From Enterococcus gilvus ATCC BAA-350 (GTDB lineage: Bacteria > Bacillota > Bacilli > Lactobacillales > Enterococcaceae), in NCBI RefSeq assembly GCF_000407545.1, contig NZ_ASWH01000001.1:1565501-1629500 (forward strand): a stretch of DNA of 64,000 bases, read 5' to 3'. Each line of letters begins with the position of its first letter. Positions within the stretch are counted from its first letter, which is position 1. Below, in pieces: positions 9,660-16,683 of this stretch. A program made the position numbers and the translations under genes. The notes under the pieces are model-generated. The model ran no database searches, was not told the origin of the DNA, and was given only the letters and a program-made list of their open reading frames with translations.

Positions 9660-10154
9660 CTATTTAAATTGAGGATGACGCAAAACTCTTTGTAAGGCAT
9701 GGTAAAGGGGAACCGTCACTGCAATACCGAAGATATTCTGAATACTATTTCCTGGTATCGAAGCCAATCCAGCAGGCCAGCCAAATAAGAGAGCCGTAGC
9801 GAACGCGTAGCCAGCGATCATAAATACGCTCGCCAATAAAAATCCAATTGCAAGGCTTCTTTTACTCGGGTATTTATTATAGAGGTACCCTAAGATAAAT
9901 CCTTGAATACCGTGAATAATAATTGAAAAAATTGCCCACTCTGGATAACCTGAAATCATGTCGATCAGACCACCGCTCAGGGCGCCAACTAGAAAACCGC
10001 CACTCGGTCCGAAAAGCAAGGCAGAAGCATAAATTCCCACCTCACAAAGTGTCACAAATCCCTTTGTAGCAGGAATTGGAATGATGAATAGTAGTGAGAG
10101 AGTGACCGTCAATGCAATCATCATCGCAAGCTTAGTGAGCTCTTTTGTTTTCAT
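9660..10154 (-). CDS. ECF transporter S-component, vitamin B6 or thiamin-precursor type
   Basis: A 164-residue membrane protein with about five hydrophobic segments; the N-terminal [14 protein letters not shown] motif with small residues is where S-components dock on EcfT. The pair [20 protein letters not shown] is typical of the ligand pocket segment in the family. S-components recognise the vitamin while a shared EcfAA'T module, not in this window, drives import. Its ATG overlaps the kinase stop (ATGA), so it is co-translated with a pyridoxal/HMP kinase. This makes pyridoxine-type vitamer (PdxU-like) or hydroxymethylpyrimidine (HmpT-like) the likely substrate; the sequence alone does not decide. 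Confidence 0.8.
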   Translation of the reverse strand: MKTKELTKLAMMIALTVTLSLLFIIPIPATKGFVTLCEVGIYASALLFGPSGGFLVGALSGGLIDMISGYPEWAIFSIIIHGIQGFILGYLYNKYPSKRSLAIGFLLASVFMIAGYAFATALLFGWPAGLASIPGNSIQNIFGIAVTVPLYHALQRVLRHPQFK

Positions 10155-10948
10155 GTGAAGACCTCCGTTTCAATGCGCTCTCCGAACCAGACATTTCCTT
10201 CACCGTTTTTTAGGGGGAGGCCTTTTTCGATTCCTCGATACACATAGTCTTTGCTATTTTCAATCGCTTCGATCATTGGTTTGCCTGACACTAAATTCGC
10301 TGTGATGGCAGAGGCCAATGTACACCCGGCGCCATTAATAGTCGGAGTGATTAATTTAGGTTTAGTGAAGGAATGGAATTCATTTCCATCATAAAATAAA
10401 TCTGACGCAAACGCTCCAGAAAAACGTTCACCGCCTTTGATTACCACTGAGTGTGCACCTAAGGAAAGAATTTTTTTTGCTGCATGCTTCATATCCTCCA
10501 AGGTTCGAATGGTTTGCTGACTCAATAGTTCTGCTTCCTTCAAATTCGGCGTAACAATGGAGGCAAAAGGGAAGAGCTCGATTAACTTCGCTCGATAACT
10601 GCCATTGTAAACATCGTCGGTTTCCTTAAAAGCCATTACAGGGTCTAAAACAATTGGTCCATCGAAGGCACGCAGAAAGGCCTTCACGATTTCTAAAGAT
10701 TCCAACTGGTGAACTAGACCAACTTTCACACCGTTCAATGCAACGTTTTTTTCTATTGACTGTAACTGATCACGGAGCAATTCAGATGGCAGATCATTTA
10801 TCTCAAAGTGCCCATCTTTCTCGACTGCTATACAAGTGATCGCTGTCAACCCAAATAGCTGGTAATTCTCGAATGTCTTTAGATCAGATTGTAAGCCGCC
10901 GCCAGCTAACGTGTCTGACCCTGCAATAGTCAACACGGTTTTTGTCAT
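10151..10948 (-). CDS. pdxK: Pyridoxal kinase / HMP kinase, ribokinase family (ThiD-like)
   Basis: Phosphorylates pyridoxal, and possibly hydroxymethylpyrimidine, with ATP. The 265-residue protein starts TKTVLTIAGSDTLAGGGLQSDLKTF, has LDPVMAFK, TPNLKEAELLS and VVIKGGERFSG, and ends with the anion-hole motif INGAGCTLASAI. A cysteine stands where most ribokinase-fold enzymes have the catalytic Asp (GAGC for GAGD), as in the ThiD-like pyridoxal kinases known from Staphylococcus and Listeria. The start at 10948 has an AGGAGC site; a longer frame to 11197 would cross the divergent promoter. It overlaps the S-component by 4 bases. Confidence 0.88.
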   Translation of the reverse strand: MTKTVLTIAGSDTLAGGGLQSDLKTFENYQLFGLTAITCIAVEKDGHFEINDLPSELLRDQLQSIEKNVALNGVKVGLVHQLESLEIVKAFLRAFDGPIVLDPVMAFKETDDVYNGSYRAKLIELFPFASIVTPNLKEAELLSQQTIRTLEDMKHAAKKILSLGAHSVVIKGGERFSGAFASDLFYDGNEFHSFTKPKLITPTINGAGCTLASAITANLVSGKPMIEAIENSKDYVYRGIEKGLPLKNGEGNVWFGERIETEVFT

Positions 10949-11040
10949 AGAATAGCTCCTTATGTTTTTTGTCATTATTGGTATGCCGCTTAAAGGGACA
11001 TCTTTAATGATTTCAATTATAAAGGGGTGAGGATAAAAAT

Positions 11041-11060
11041 AAACAGCCAATTGGTTGTTT
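11041..11060. promoter_or_regulatory. Near-perfect 20-bp palindrome in divergent promoter region
   Basis: AAACAGCCAATTGGTTGTTT differs from its reverse complement at a single base pair. It lies between the divergent pdxK-type kinase and SDR genes, where a dimeric repressor could control either. No T run follows on either strand, so it is unlikely to be a terminator. Confidence 0.35.
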
Positions 11061-11144
11061 ATTAGCTCATCCAATTCTAAGTGCAAATAGTTGTTCCGCG
11101 AAAAGAAATACGTTAGCATGTGGATGAGAAAGGGGATCATGTTT

Positions 11145-11768
11145 ATGAAAATATTTGTAGCTGGCGCCACTGGAAGAGTTGGCGAAGAATTAATCAACTA
11201 TTTAGTGAAACAAGGACACTTTATTTATGCGGGGGCACGTCATGAGGAAACGCTTGATGACAGCACTTCTGTAAAACCCGTTCATTTAGATTTACACGGT
11301 AGTGTTGATGAAATCGCCGATACCCTGGGAGATGCAGAAGCCGTCTATTTCGTTGCTGGATCACGAGGAAAGGACCTGCTTCAAACTGATTTATACGGCG
11401 CTGTAAAATTAATGCAAGCCGTGGAGCAAAAGGGGATCAAACGCTACATTCATTTGAGTTCGCTTTTCGCTTTGCAACCTGACAAATGGAGCGACACATT
11501 GACTGACTATAACATCTCAAAATTCTTCTCTGACCACTGGTTGATCGACAATACAAACTTGAACTACACGATTTTACAACCAGGCAGCTTAAAAGAAATT
11601 CCTGGCAGCGGAAAAATAACAACCAATGTCAAAGAAGTAACCGAAAACGCCCTTGAAAATGTATCGGCGGTTTTAGCAGAGTTGCTTGAACAAGAAAACA
11701 CCTTTAAAAAAGTAATTTTGATGGGGGACGGAAACACACCCATTAAAGAAGCCATCGAATCATTATAA
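11145..11768 (+). CDS. NAD(P)-binding SDR-family protein
   Basis: A 207-residue atypical short-chain dehydrogenase of the NAD(P)H-binding (YwnB/NmrA-like) type. The N-terminus MKIFVAGATGRVGEELINYL carries the GATGRVG dinucleotide-binding loop, and IHLSSLFALQPDKW and YNISKFFSDHWL correspond to the active-site Ser and YxxxK-like region (here Y-N-I-S-K). Short length suggests a redox-sensor or quinone reductase-like role rather than sugar epimerisation, but substrate cannot be stated. The start at 11145 has AAAGGGGA 9 bases upstream; an ATG at 11139 is too close. It is a single-gene unit ending in a terminator. Confidence 0.82.
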   Translation: MKIFVAGATGRVGEELINYLVKQGHFIYAGARHEETLDDSTSVKPVHLDLHGSVDEIADTLGDAEAVYFVAGSRGKDLLQTDLYGAVKLMQAVEQKGIKRYIHLSSLFALQPDKWSDTLTDYNISKFFSDHWLIDNTNLNYTILQPGSLKEIPGSGKITTNVKEVTENALENVSAVLAELLEQENTFKKVILMGDGNTPIKEAIESL

Positions 11769-11774
11769 AGAAAT

Positions 11775-11812
11775 AAAACCACTTAGACAGAACGCCTATC
11801 TGAGTGGTTTTC
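11775..11812 (+). terminator. Intrinsic terminator after SDR gene
   Basis: AAAACCACTTAGA pairs with TCTGAGTGGTTTT with one wobble, followed by a broken T run. Confidence 0.75.
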
Positions 11813-11928
11813 TCTTTGCATTATTCAGACGAGGCGAAAAATATTAAATAATTTCTTAGTTTTTCTATTAACTTAATGATAAAATAGAGACTGCTAAAAC
11901 TAGAATTCGTTGATTAAGGAGAAGCCTT

Positions 11929-12549
11929 ATGAATCTTCAACATATCCATGATTCCACGATCGAAGAGGGGGTTCAAATGATTCGAAAAAGAAAAATTGCG
12001 AAATACTATATGAAGGAACAGGGGTTTTCTAAAAAAGAAGCCTACGAGACAGCGAAAAAAACACAACCTGAATTTGTTCAAGCACGCAATACATACCTTG
12101 CTTTGTTCAATGAAGCCAAGCCTTTGTTCGCTGATCGAAGCAGAAAAGAAAAAGCGTTGAGAGTTTATCAAGTTTTCAGTACAATCGCTTTGATTTGTTT
12201 TGTTCTATGGTTATTCAATAATGGCTATATAAATGGCTCCAGTGTGACAGATAATTTTTTATTGATCGGTTTAGTTATTAATCTGGCAATAGCAAGCTAT
12301 TTTGATGAAAAAGTTACTGAACGAATCCATATAAAGAAGACCACCGAGCTGTTGAAACATGCTCCCGAGGCAATAGATAAGTTGGCGCAGGTCGAAGAAA
12401 TCAAGCGCACCATTTTTCGGGCTGAGTATCGAGGAATCAAACTTGTCCAACAGCAAAAGGAAGAAGCAGCTGAACATCCAGTAGAAGAACAGCCAAAAAT
12501 ACTTTCACTAGAAAAGATAAGAGCCTTGCGCTCAAAAATAAAAAAATAG
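11929..12549 (+). CDS. Uncharacterised two-helix membrane protein
   Basis: A 206-residue protein I do not recognise. The N-terminal 85 residues are basic and helical, with a QGFSKKEAYETAKK segment. Two adjacent membrane spans follow (about residues 87-106 and 112-127), then a cytoplasmic helical tail with a Gln/Glu-rich region and a basic end (KIRALRSKIKK). Both termini would face the same side. The start has AAGGAG 7 bases upstream. It is a monocistronic gene ended by a terminator whose 5' arm overlaps its last codons. No function should be inferred. Confidence 0.7.
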   Translation: MNLQHIHDSTIEEGVQMIRKRKIAKYYMKEQGFSKKEAYETAKKTQPEFVQARNTYLALFNEAKPLFADRSRKEKALRVYQVFSTIALICFVLWLFNNGYINGSSVTDNFLLIGLVINLAIASYFDEKVTERIHIKKTTELLKHAPEAIDKLAQVEEIKRTIFRAEYRGIKLVQQQKEEAAEHPVEEQPKILSLEKIRALRSKIKK

Positions 12550-12592
12550 CCAATTGCGCAGAATGAACGCGTAGATGGCTATTTTTGTTTTG
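12541..12592 (+). terminator. Intrinsic terminator after the membrane protein gene
   Basis: AAAAATAGCCA (12542-12552) pairs with TGGCTATTTTT (12576-12586) across a 23-base loop, followed by GTTTTG. Confidence 0.65.
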
Positions 12593-13017
12593 TCATTTTG
12601 AGAACTAGTATAAGCAAGCATGCAGAGAATCTGTTTTAAATTTCACATGAGGGCAAAATCTTAACTCAAGAATTTCCATGATGCGATCAAATCTAAAATA
12701 AATGGCATTATCAAAATGATCAACGATCACTTTTAAAAAATAAGTAAATGAATCAAAGATAAAAATGATTTGATAATAAAAAATCCGGCAACGAATTAAA
12801 TGTCGATCGAATCTAAATAAAGTCATTTAGAAAAATCTAGTAATAAGAAGTAAAAAATGATTGAAACTTAAAAAATACATGTAAAAACTAAAAAGAAGAC
12901 TAAAATGATCTGGAGTCGGAAATCGATTGAATCAGGAGCTTAATTAGATATGAACTGATAGTTTTATACTATTTAACTTTGTTTAATGTATATTATGTAA
13001 ACTAAAATAAAAAATTT
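12593..13017. other. Gene-free AT-rich stretch, plus strand strongly A-rich
   Basis: About 425 bases with no credible gene. The plus strand is notably A-rich and T-poor, with recurring GATCAAATCTAAA / GATCGAATCTAAA-like words near 12685 and 12795. A 73-codon minus frame at 12605-12826 has no ribosome site and a low-complexity Phe/Ile/Arg composition, so it is not called. It could be a decayed gene, a long 3' region, or a spacer. Confidence 0.5.
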
Positions 13018-13043
13018 AAAGCTGACTGAATTTAGTCAGCTTT
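13005..13043 (-). terminator. Intrinsic terminator after ankyrin lipoprotein gene
   Basis: On the minus strand AAAGCTGACT pairs with AGTCAGCTTT around a 6-base loop (13018-13043), followed by a T-rich tail reaching 13005. Confidence 0.75.
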
Positions 13044-13069
13044 AAATCTAGTAATAGAAATGAATCCGT

Positions 13070-13867
13070 TTATCGTTTGCTTTCTTGCAGCATCTTGGAC
13101 ATATTGCCATAACCCAACTCATGGGCATAATCTTTTGCGGATTTGCCATAATTATCTTTGATATCTGGATTTGCCCCGTGTTTAAGTAATTCTGAGACAA
13201 TATCTTGGTAAACTTGCGAACCGTCTCTTAATGCAACAGCTTCAATCAATGCTGTGTATCCATAGTTGTTTTGATGATTGATATTCACATTTCCATCCGC
13301 TAACAGCAATTTTACATTCTCGAGATGGCCTTTTTCAGCAGCTGGAATCAACGCATTGCCACCAAAACGATTTGTGATTTGTTGATTCGGCTGACTATGT
13401 GACAACATATATGACAAAATTTCAGTTCTACCTTCTGCGCCAGCATAAAGATACGCGCTGTCTTTCTTAGCATCCTGCTTGTTGACATCAGCTCCAGCGT
13501 CTATCAAGAGTTTTGCGAGATCGATTTGATTATTATGAACCGCAATCAGTAAAGGGGTTTCTCCATTCGCGTTCACTTCATCAATCATATTTGGGCTTGA
13601 TTTTAAGATTTCGGTCACTTTTGCTGTATCATTTGCTGATACGGATTGAATCAGGCTTCCTGGTACGTTTGTCATTGACTGTTCCTCCTTTGATTGTGTT
13701 GTGTTCGTCGAAGAAACGAGTGACGAGGTAGAATCTTTCGTTGTTGTTGATTTAGAAACTGCTTTTTCAGCAGATGATGAGCTATTTGCTGCGTTATTAT
13801 TTTGTGATGCTTGTTGGCAGCCACTCAAAACGAATAATAAAGCTGTAATTGCTAATATTTTTTTCAA
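13070..13867 (-). CDS. Ankyrin-repeat lipoprotein
   Basis: A 265-residue predicted surface lipoprotein. The signal peptide ends in the lipobox LSGC (Cys at about residue 17), followed by an Asn/Ser/Thr-rich spacer to about residue 65, then about five ankyrin repeats (NGETPLLIAVHNNQIDLAKL, ADVNKQDAKKDSAYLYAG, NRFGGNALIPAAEKGHLENV, NYGYTALIEAV, DNYGKSAKDYAHELG). Ankyrin repeats bind proteins; the partner is unknown. The start codon is TTG at 13867 with a strong AAGGAGGAG site 8 bases ahead. It has its own terminator. Related ankyrin proteins occur in many Firmicutes without assigned role. Confidence 0.85.
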   Translation of the reverse strand: MKKILAITALLFVLSGCQQASQNNNAANSSSSAEKAVSKSTTTKDSTSSLVSSTNTTQSKEEQSMTNVPGSLIQSVSANDTAKVTEILKSSPNMIDEVNANGETPLLIAVHNNQIDLAKLLIDAGADVNKQDAKKDSAYLYAGAEGRTEILSYMLSHSQPNQQITNRFGGNALIPAAEKGHLENVKLLLADGNVNINHQNNYGYTALIEAVALRDGSQVYQDIVSELLKHGANPDIKDNYGKSAKDYAHELGYGNMSKMLQESKR

Positions 13868-13942
13868 GAGACTCCTCCTTCTCTATAAATATTGTGTTTA
13901 TAATTCACCTGTTAAAAATTGAGCCTTCCCAAAACCGAAGCT

Positions 13943-14287
13943 TCAATCCTCATCTGAATTGACTGTCAAATTGATCATGACATCTTCAGCTCTTATTCCG
14001 ACCTGTTCATTTAATTCCCGAACTAATTCTGAATAGAAGGCTTTTTTCTCTTCTGTTGTTCGTGGTCGAGTCGTCAAGCTGAAAACAAGTACTTGGTTCG
14101 TCCGATCGAACCCTAACCCCGTGTCTAAAATTTGCATTTCGTGAGGTTCATGCTGTGTAACTATCTGATAGCGATCCCCCGATGGTGCGTGAAACGTTTC
14201 TAACATCACGTGATAAGAGATATCCAGGATTTCTTTGATCTCCTTATCTGTGCGTCCTTTGATCATATCGATTTTCATTAACGGCAT
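13943..14287 (-). CDS. Tautomerase (4-oxalocrotonate tautomerase superfamily)
   Basis: A 114-residue tautomerase whose Pro-2 (MPLMKIDMIKG) would become the N-terminal catalytic proline after Met removal. The GRTDKEIKEILDISYHVMLE helix and the repeated beta-alpha-beta layout fit the longer Tautomerase_2 type rather than the 62-residue 4-OT subunit. Substrate unknown; members keto-enol isomerise 2-oxo acids or act on dehalogenated intermediates. The start has a GGGGGATG site. It precedes the ankyrin lipoprotein by about 75 bases on the same strand with no clear terminator between, so read-through is possible. Confidence 0.82.
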   Translation of the reverse strand: MPLMKIDMIKGRTDKEIKEILDISYHVMLETFHAPSGDRYQIVTQHEPHEMQILDTGLGFDRTNQVLVFSLTTRPRTTEEKKAFYSELVRELNEQVGIRAEDVMINLTVNSDED

Positions 14288-14473
14288 TAGAGCATCCCCC
14301 TTTATTGTATTCGCTGATTATATCATTTTGAAAATCGTTCAGTGAAATGGAAGCTCTCACCTTCAAAAGACTAAAGAAATTCTTCAAAAGTCATTGATTC
14401 TTAAGAATTATTTATATTCGGATTAGAATCTGTTTGGGATATTGATATATCAGCATTTTTGACTGGGTTCAGT

Positions 14474-14502
14474 TTGACCTTCACTCGAAAAACCGATAAA
14501 CT
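14474..14502 (+). promoter_or_regulatory. Sigma-70-type promoter for the LTA synthase gene
   Basis: TTGACC (14474-14479), a 17-base spacer and TAAACT (14497-14502), placed about 38 bases before the gene start. Confidence 0.55.
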
Positions 14503-14540
14503 ATTTAAGAATATGGAAAATAACTCTAAGGAGCATGCAA

Positions 14541-16640
14541 ATGTCTCATTTAAAAAAATATAGTCAGTTTATTAAAACACGAATTGGTTTTTTCAGTTTA
14601 TTGCTTGGTTTATTATGGCTGAAAAATATGTTTGCCTATGTCATTGATTTTCATTTAGGCATACAAAGTCTTATGCAATTTATTATTTTGATTGTAAATC
14701 CATTGAGCGTCTCTATGTTATTGCTCAGCATTGGCCTGTTTATCAAACGATCGAAAGTCGCGTATGGAACCCTTTTTGTCATCTATGCGCTGCTGACCAT
14801 TTGGCTCTTTTCAAATGCAGTGTATTACCGTGAATTTACAGATTTCATTACGATCAATACGATGTTGGGCGCGGGTCAGGTTTCCACCGGTTTAGGTGAA
14901 AGTGCTGTTCGTCTCTTTCGTTGGTATGATGTGTTTTACATTTTAGATTTGATTGTAATCCCACTTCTGTTGTTCAAAAAGAAGATTCCTATAACAGACG
15001 ATTATCCAAGATTTCGACAGGCGGCGGCTTTATCAGCCCTTTCTCTCTTGATCGGAAGTGGAAATATTTTCTTAGCCGAGATCGATCGCTCTGGCCTGCT
15101 GAGTCGGCAATTTTCTCGCGAATATTTAGTAAAATACTTAGGTGTAAATGCCTTTACCCTTTATGACAGTTACCAAACATATCAAAATAACCAAATCCGC
15201 GCAGAAGCTAGCCCAAATGATTTGAAGGAAGTACAGAGTTATGTGAAAGACCATTATGCAAAACCGAATGATTCCATGTTCGGCGTTGCTAAGGGAAAGA
15301 ATGTTGTCTACATCCATCTGGAAAGCTTCCAGCAGTTTTTACTGGATTATCAGCTTACGGATGAAAATGGCGTCAATCATACAGTGACCCCTTTCTTAAA
15401 TAGTCTTTATCACGGGGAAAGTACCTATAGCTTTGATAATTTCTTCCATCAAGTCAAAGCCGGTAAAACATCTGACGCTGAAACGTTGATGGAAAATTCC
15501 TTGTTTGGTCTAAACCAAGGGGCATTATTTACGCAAATGGGCGATAAAAATACTTTTGAAGCAGCACCGAATATTTTAAAACAAAAAGCGGATTATACGT
15601 CAGCCGTGTTCCATGGTCATTCAGCTTCTTTCTGGAACCGCGACAAAACATACAAGCATTTAGGGTTCGACTATTTCTTTGATTCTTCTTATTACGATAT
15701 CAACGATGACAATTCGTTTCAGTATGGCATGCATGACAAACCATTCTTGAATCAATCTGTTCAATATTTAGAGCATCTACAGCAGCCTTTTTATGCCAAA
15801 TTTATTACGGTTTCAAATCACTATCCTTATTCTCGCTTTAAAAATGAAGAAGACGGCTTCCCATTAGCGAATACGAAGGATGAAACCATCAATGGGTACT
15901 TTGCTACAGCCAACTATTTAGATACAGCGTTAAAGGAATTCTTTGATTACATGAAAGCCAGCGGTCTATATGACGACTCGATCTTTGTACTGTATGGCGA
16001 TCATTACGGAATTTCTAACACACGAAATAAAGATTTGGCGCCGTTATTAGGAAAAGATTCGGATACGTGGACTGATTATGACAATGCGCAATTGCAGCGT
16101 GTTCCTTTTATGATTCATGTACCTGGTGTGACAAATGGCGGTATCAATCATACTTATGGCGGCCAAGTCGATGCACTCCCTACTCTGCTTCATTTATTAG
16201 GTCTTGATTCGAAAAATTATTTGCAATTAGGGCAAGATTTATTCTCGGCAGACCACAAGCAGGTCGTTGCTTTTCGTGATGGTGATTTTGTTACCCCTGA
16301 ATACACATTCTATGGCGGCAAAGTGTATGACAATCAAACCGCTCAAGTCATTAGCGAACCAACTCCTGAGCAGGAGAAATTATTTGTCGAGCTCAATCAA
16401 GATGTTGATCAGCAATTGATCACTTCTGATAAAATCACGAATGGTGATCTGTTAAGGTATTACCAAGATAGCGGATTGACCTCTATTAATCCAAATGACT
16501 TTGACTACCGTGATCAAAAAGCCCGATTAGAAGAAATCGAGCGCCAAAAGGGAGCAAATTCTTCTAGTCTGTATAGTGAAAACAATCAAAAGTCAACGGA
16601 TGGTCTTTATAAGACGAAAACCTATCAGCAATACGAATAA
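14541..16640 (+). CDS. ltaS: Lipoteichoic acid synthase family protein (LtaS-type)
   Basis: Polymerises glycerol-phosphate from phosphatidylglycerol onto a glycolipid anchor outside the membrane. The 699-residue protein has five N-terminal membrane segments within about 190 residues, then an extracellular sulfatase-like domain: the Mn-binding Glu region VVYIHLESFQQFLLDYQ, the catalytic Thr in AGKTSDAETLMENSLFG, AVFHGHSASFWNRD, and the metal-binding YGDHYGIS. These match staphylococcal LtaS in order. The ATG at 14541 has AAGGAG 7 bases upstream; 14535 would be too close. The C-terminal tail after the domain is Gln/Ser rich. Enterococci carry two LtaS-like enzymes, so which paralogue this is cannot be settled here. 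Confidence 0.92.
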   Translation: MSHLKKYSQFIKTRIGFFSLLLGLLWLKNMFAYVIDFHLGIQSLMQFIILIVNPLSVSMLLLSIGLFIKRSKVAYGTLFVIYALLTIWLFSNAVYYREFTDFITINTMLGAGQVSTGLGESAVRLFRWYDVFYILDLIVIPLLLFKKKIPITDDYPRFRQAAALSALSLLIGSGNIFLAEIDRSGLLSRQFSREYLVKYLGVNAFTLYDSYQTYQNNQIRAEASPNDLKEVQSYVKDHYAKPNDSMFGVAKGKNVVYIHLESFQQFLLDYQLTDENGVNHTVTPFLNSLYHGESTYSFDNFFHQVKAGKTSDAETLMENSLFGLNQGALFTQMGDKNTFEAAPNILKQKADYTSAVFHGHSASFWNRDKTYKHLGFDYFFDSSYYDINDDNSFQYGMHDKPFLNQSVQYLEHLQQPFYAKFITVSNHYPYSRFKNEEDGFPLANTKDETINGYFATANYLDTALKEFFDYMKASGLYDDSIFVLYGDHYGISNTRNKDLAPLLGKDSDTWTDYDNAQLQRVPFMIHVPGVTNGGINHTYGGQVDALPTLLHLLGLDSKNYLQLGQDLFSADHKQVVAFRDGDFVTPEYTFYGGKVYDNQTAQVISEPTPEQEKLFVELNQDVDQQLITSDKITNGDLLRYYQDSGLTSINPNDFDYRDQKARLEEIERQKGANSSSLYSENNQKSTDGLYKTKTYQQYE

Positions 16641-16643
16641 TTC

Positions 16644-16683
16644 AAACAGACCTCCAAATTTTATTGGAGGTCTGTTTTTTAGT
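16644..16683. terminator. Bidirectional terminator between ltaS and mutS-like gene
   Basis: AACAGACCTCCAA pairs with TTGGAGGTCTGTT around a 6-base loop, with T run on the plus strand and an A-rich flank serving the convergent minus gene, whose stop codon lies in the tail. Confidence 0.85.

Noticed and set aside
10949..11140. TPP or other riboswitch upstream of the B6/HMP kinase
   Set aside because: No CUGAGA or ACCUGAUCUGG-like element; the region has only a palindrome and promoter-like words.
12605..12826. 73-codon minus-strand frame in the AT-rich gap
   Set aside because: No ribosome site, Phe/Ile/Arg-rich low-complexity composition, and no continuation; likely chance.
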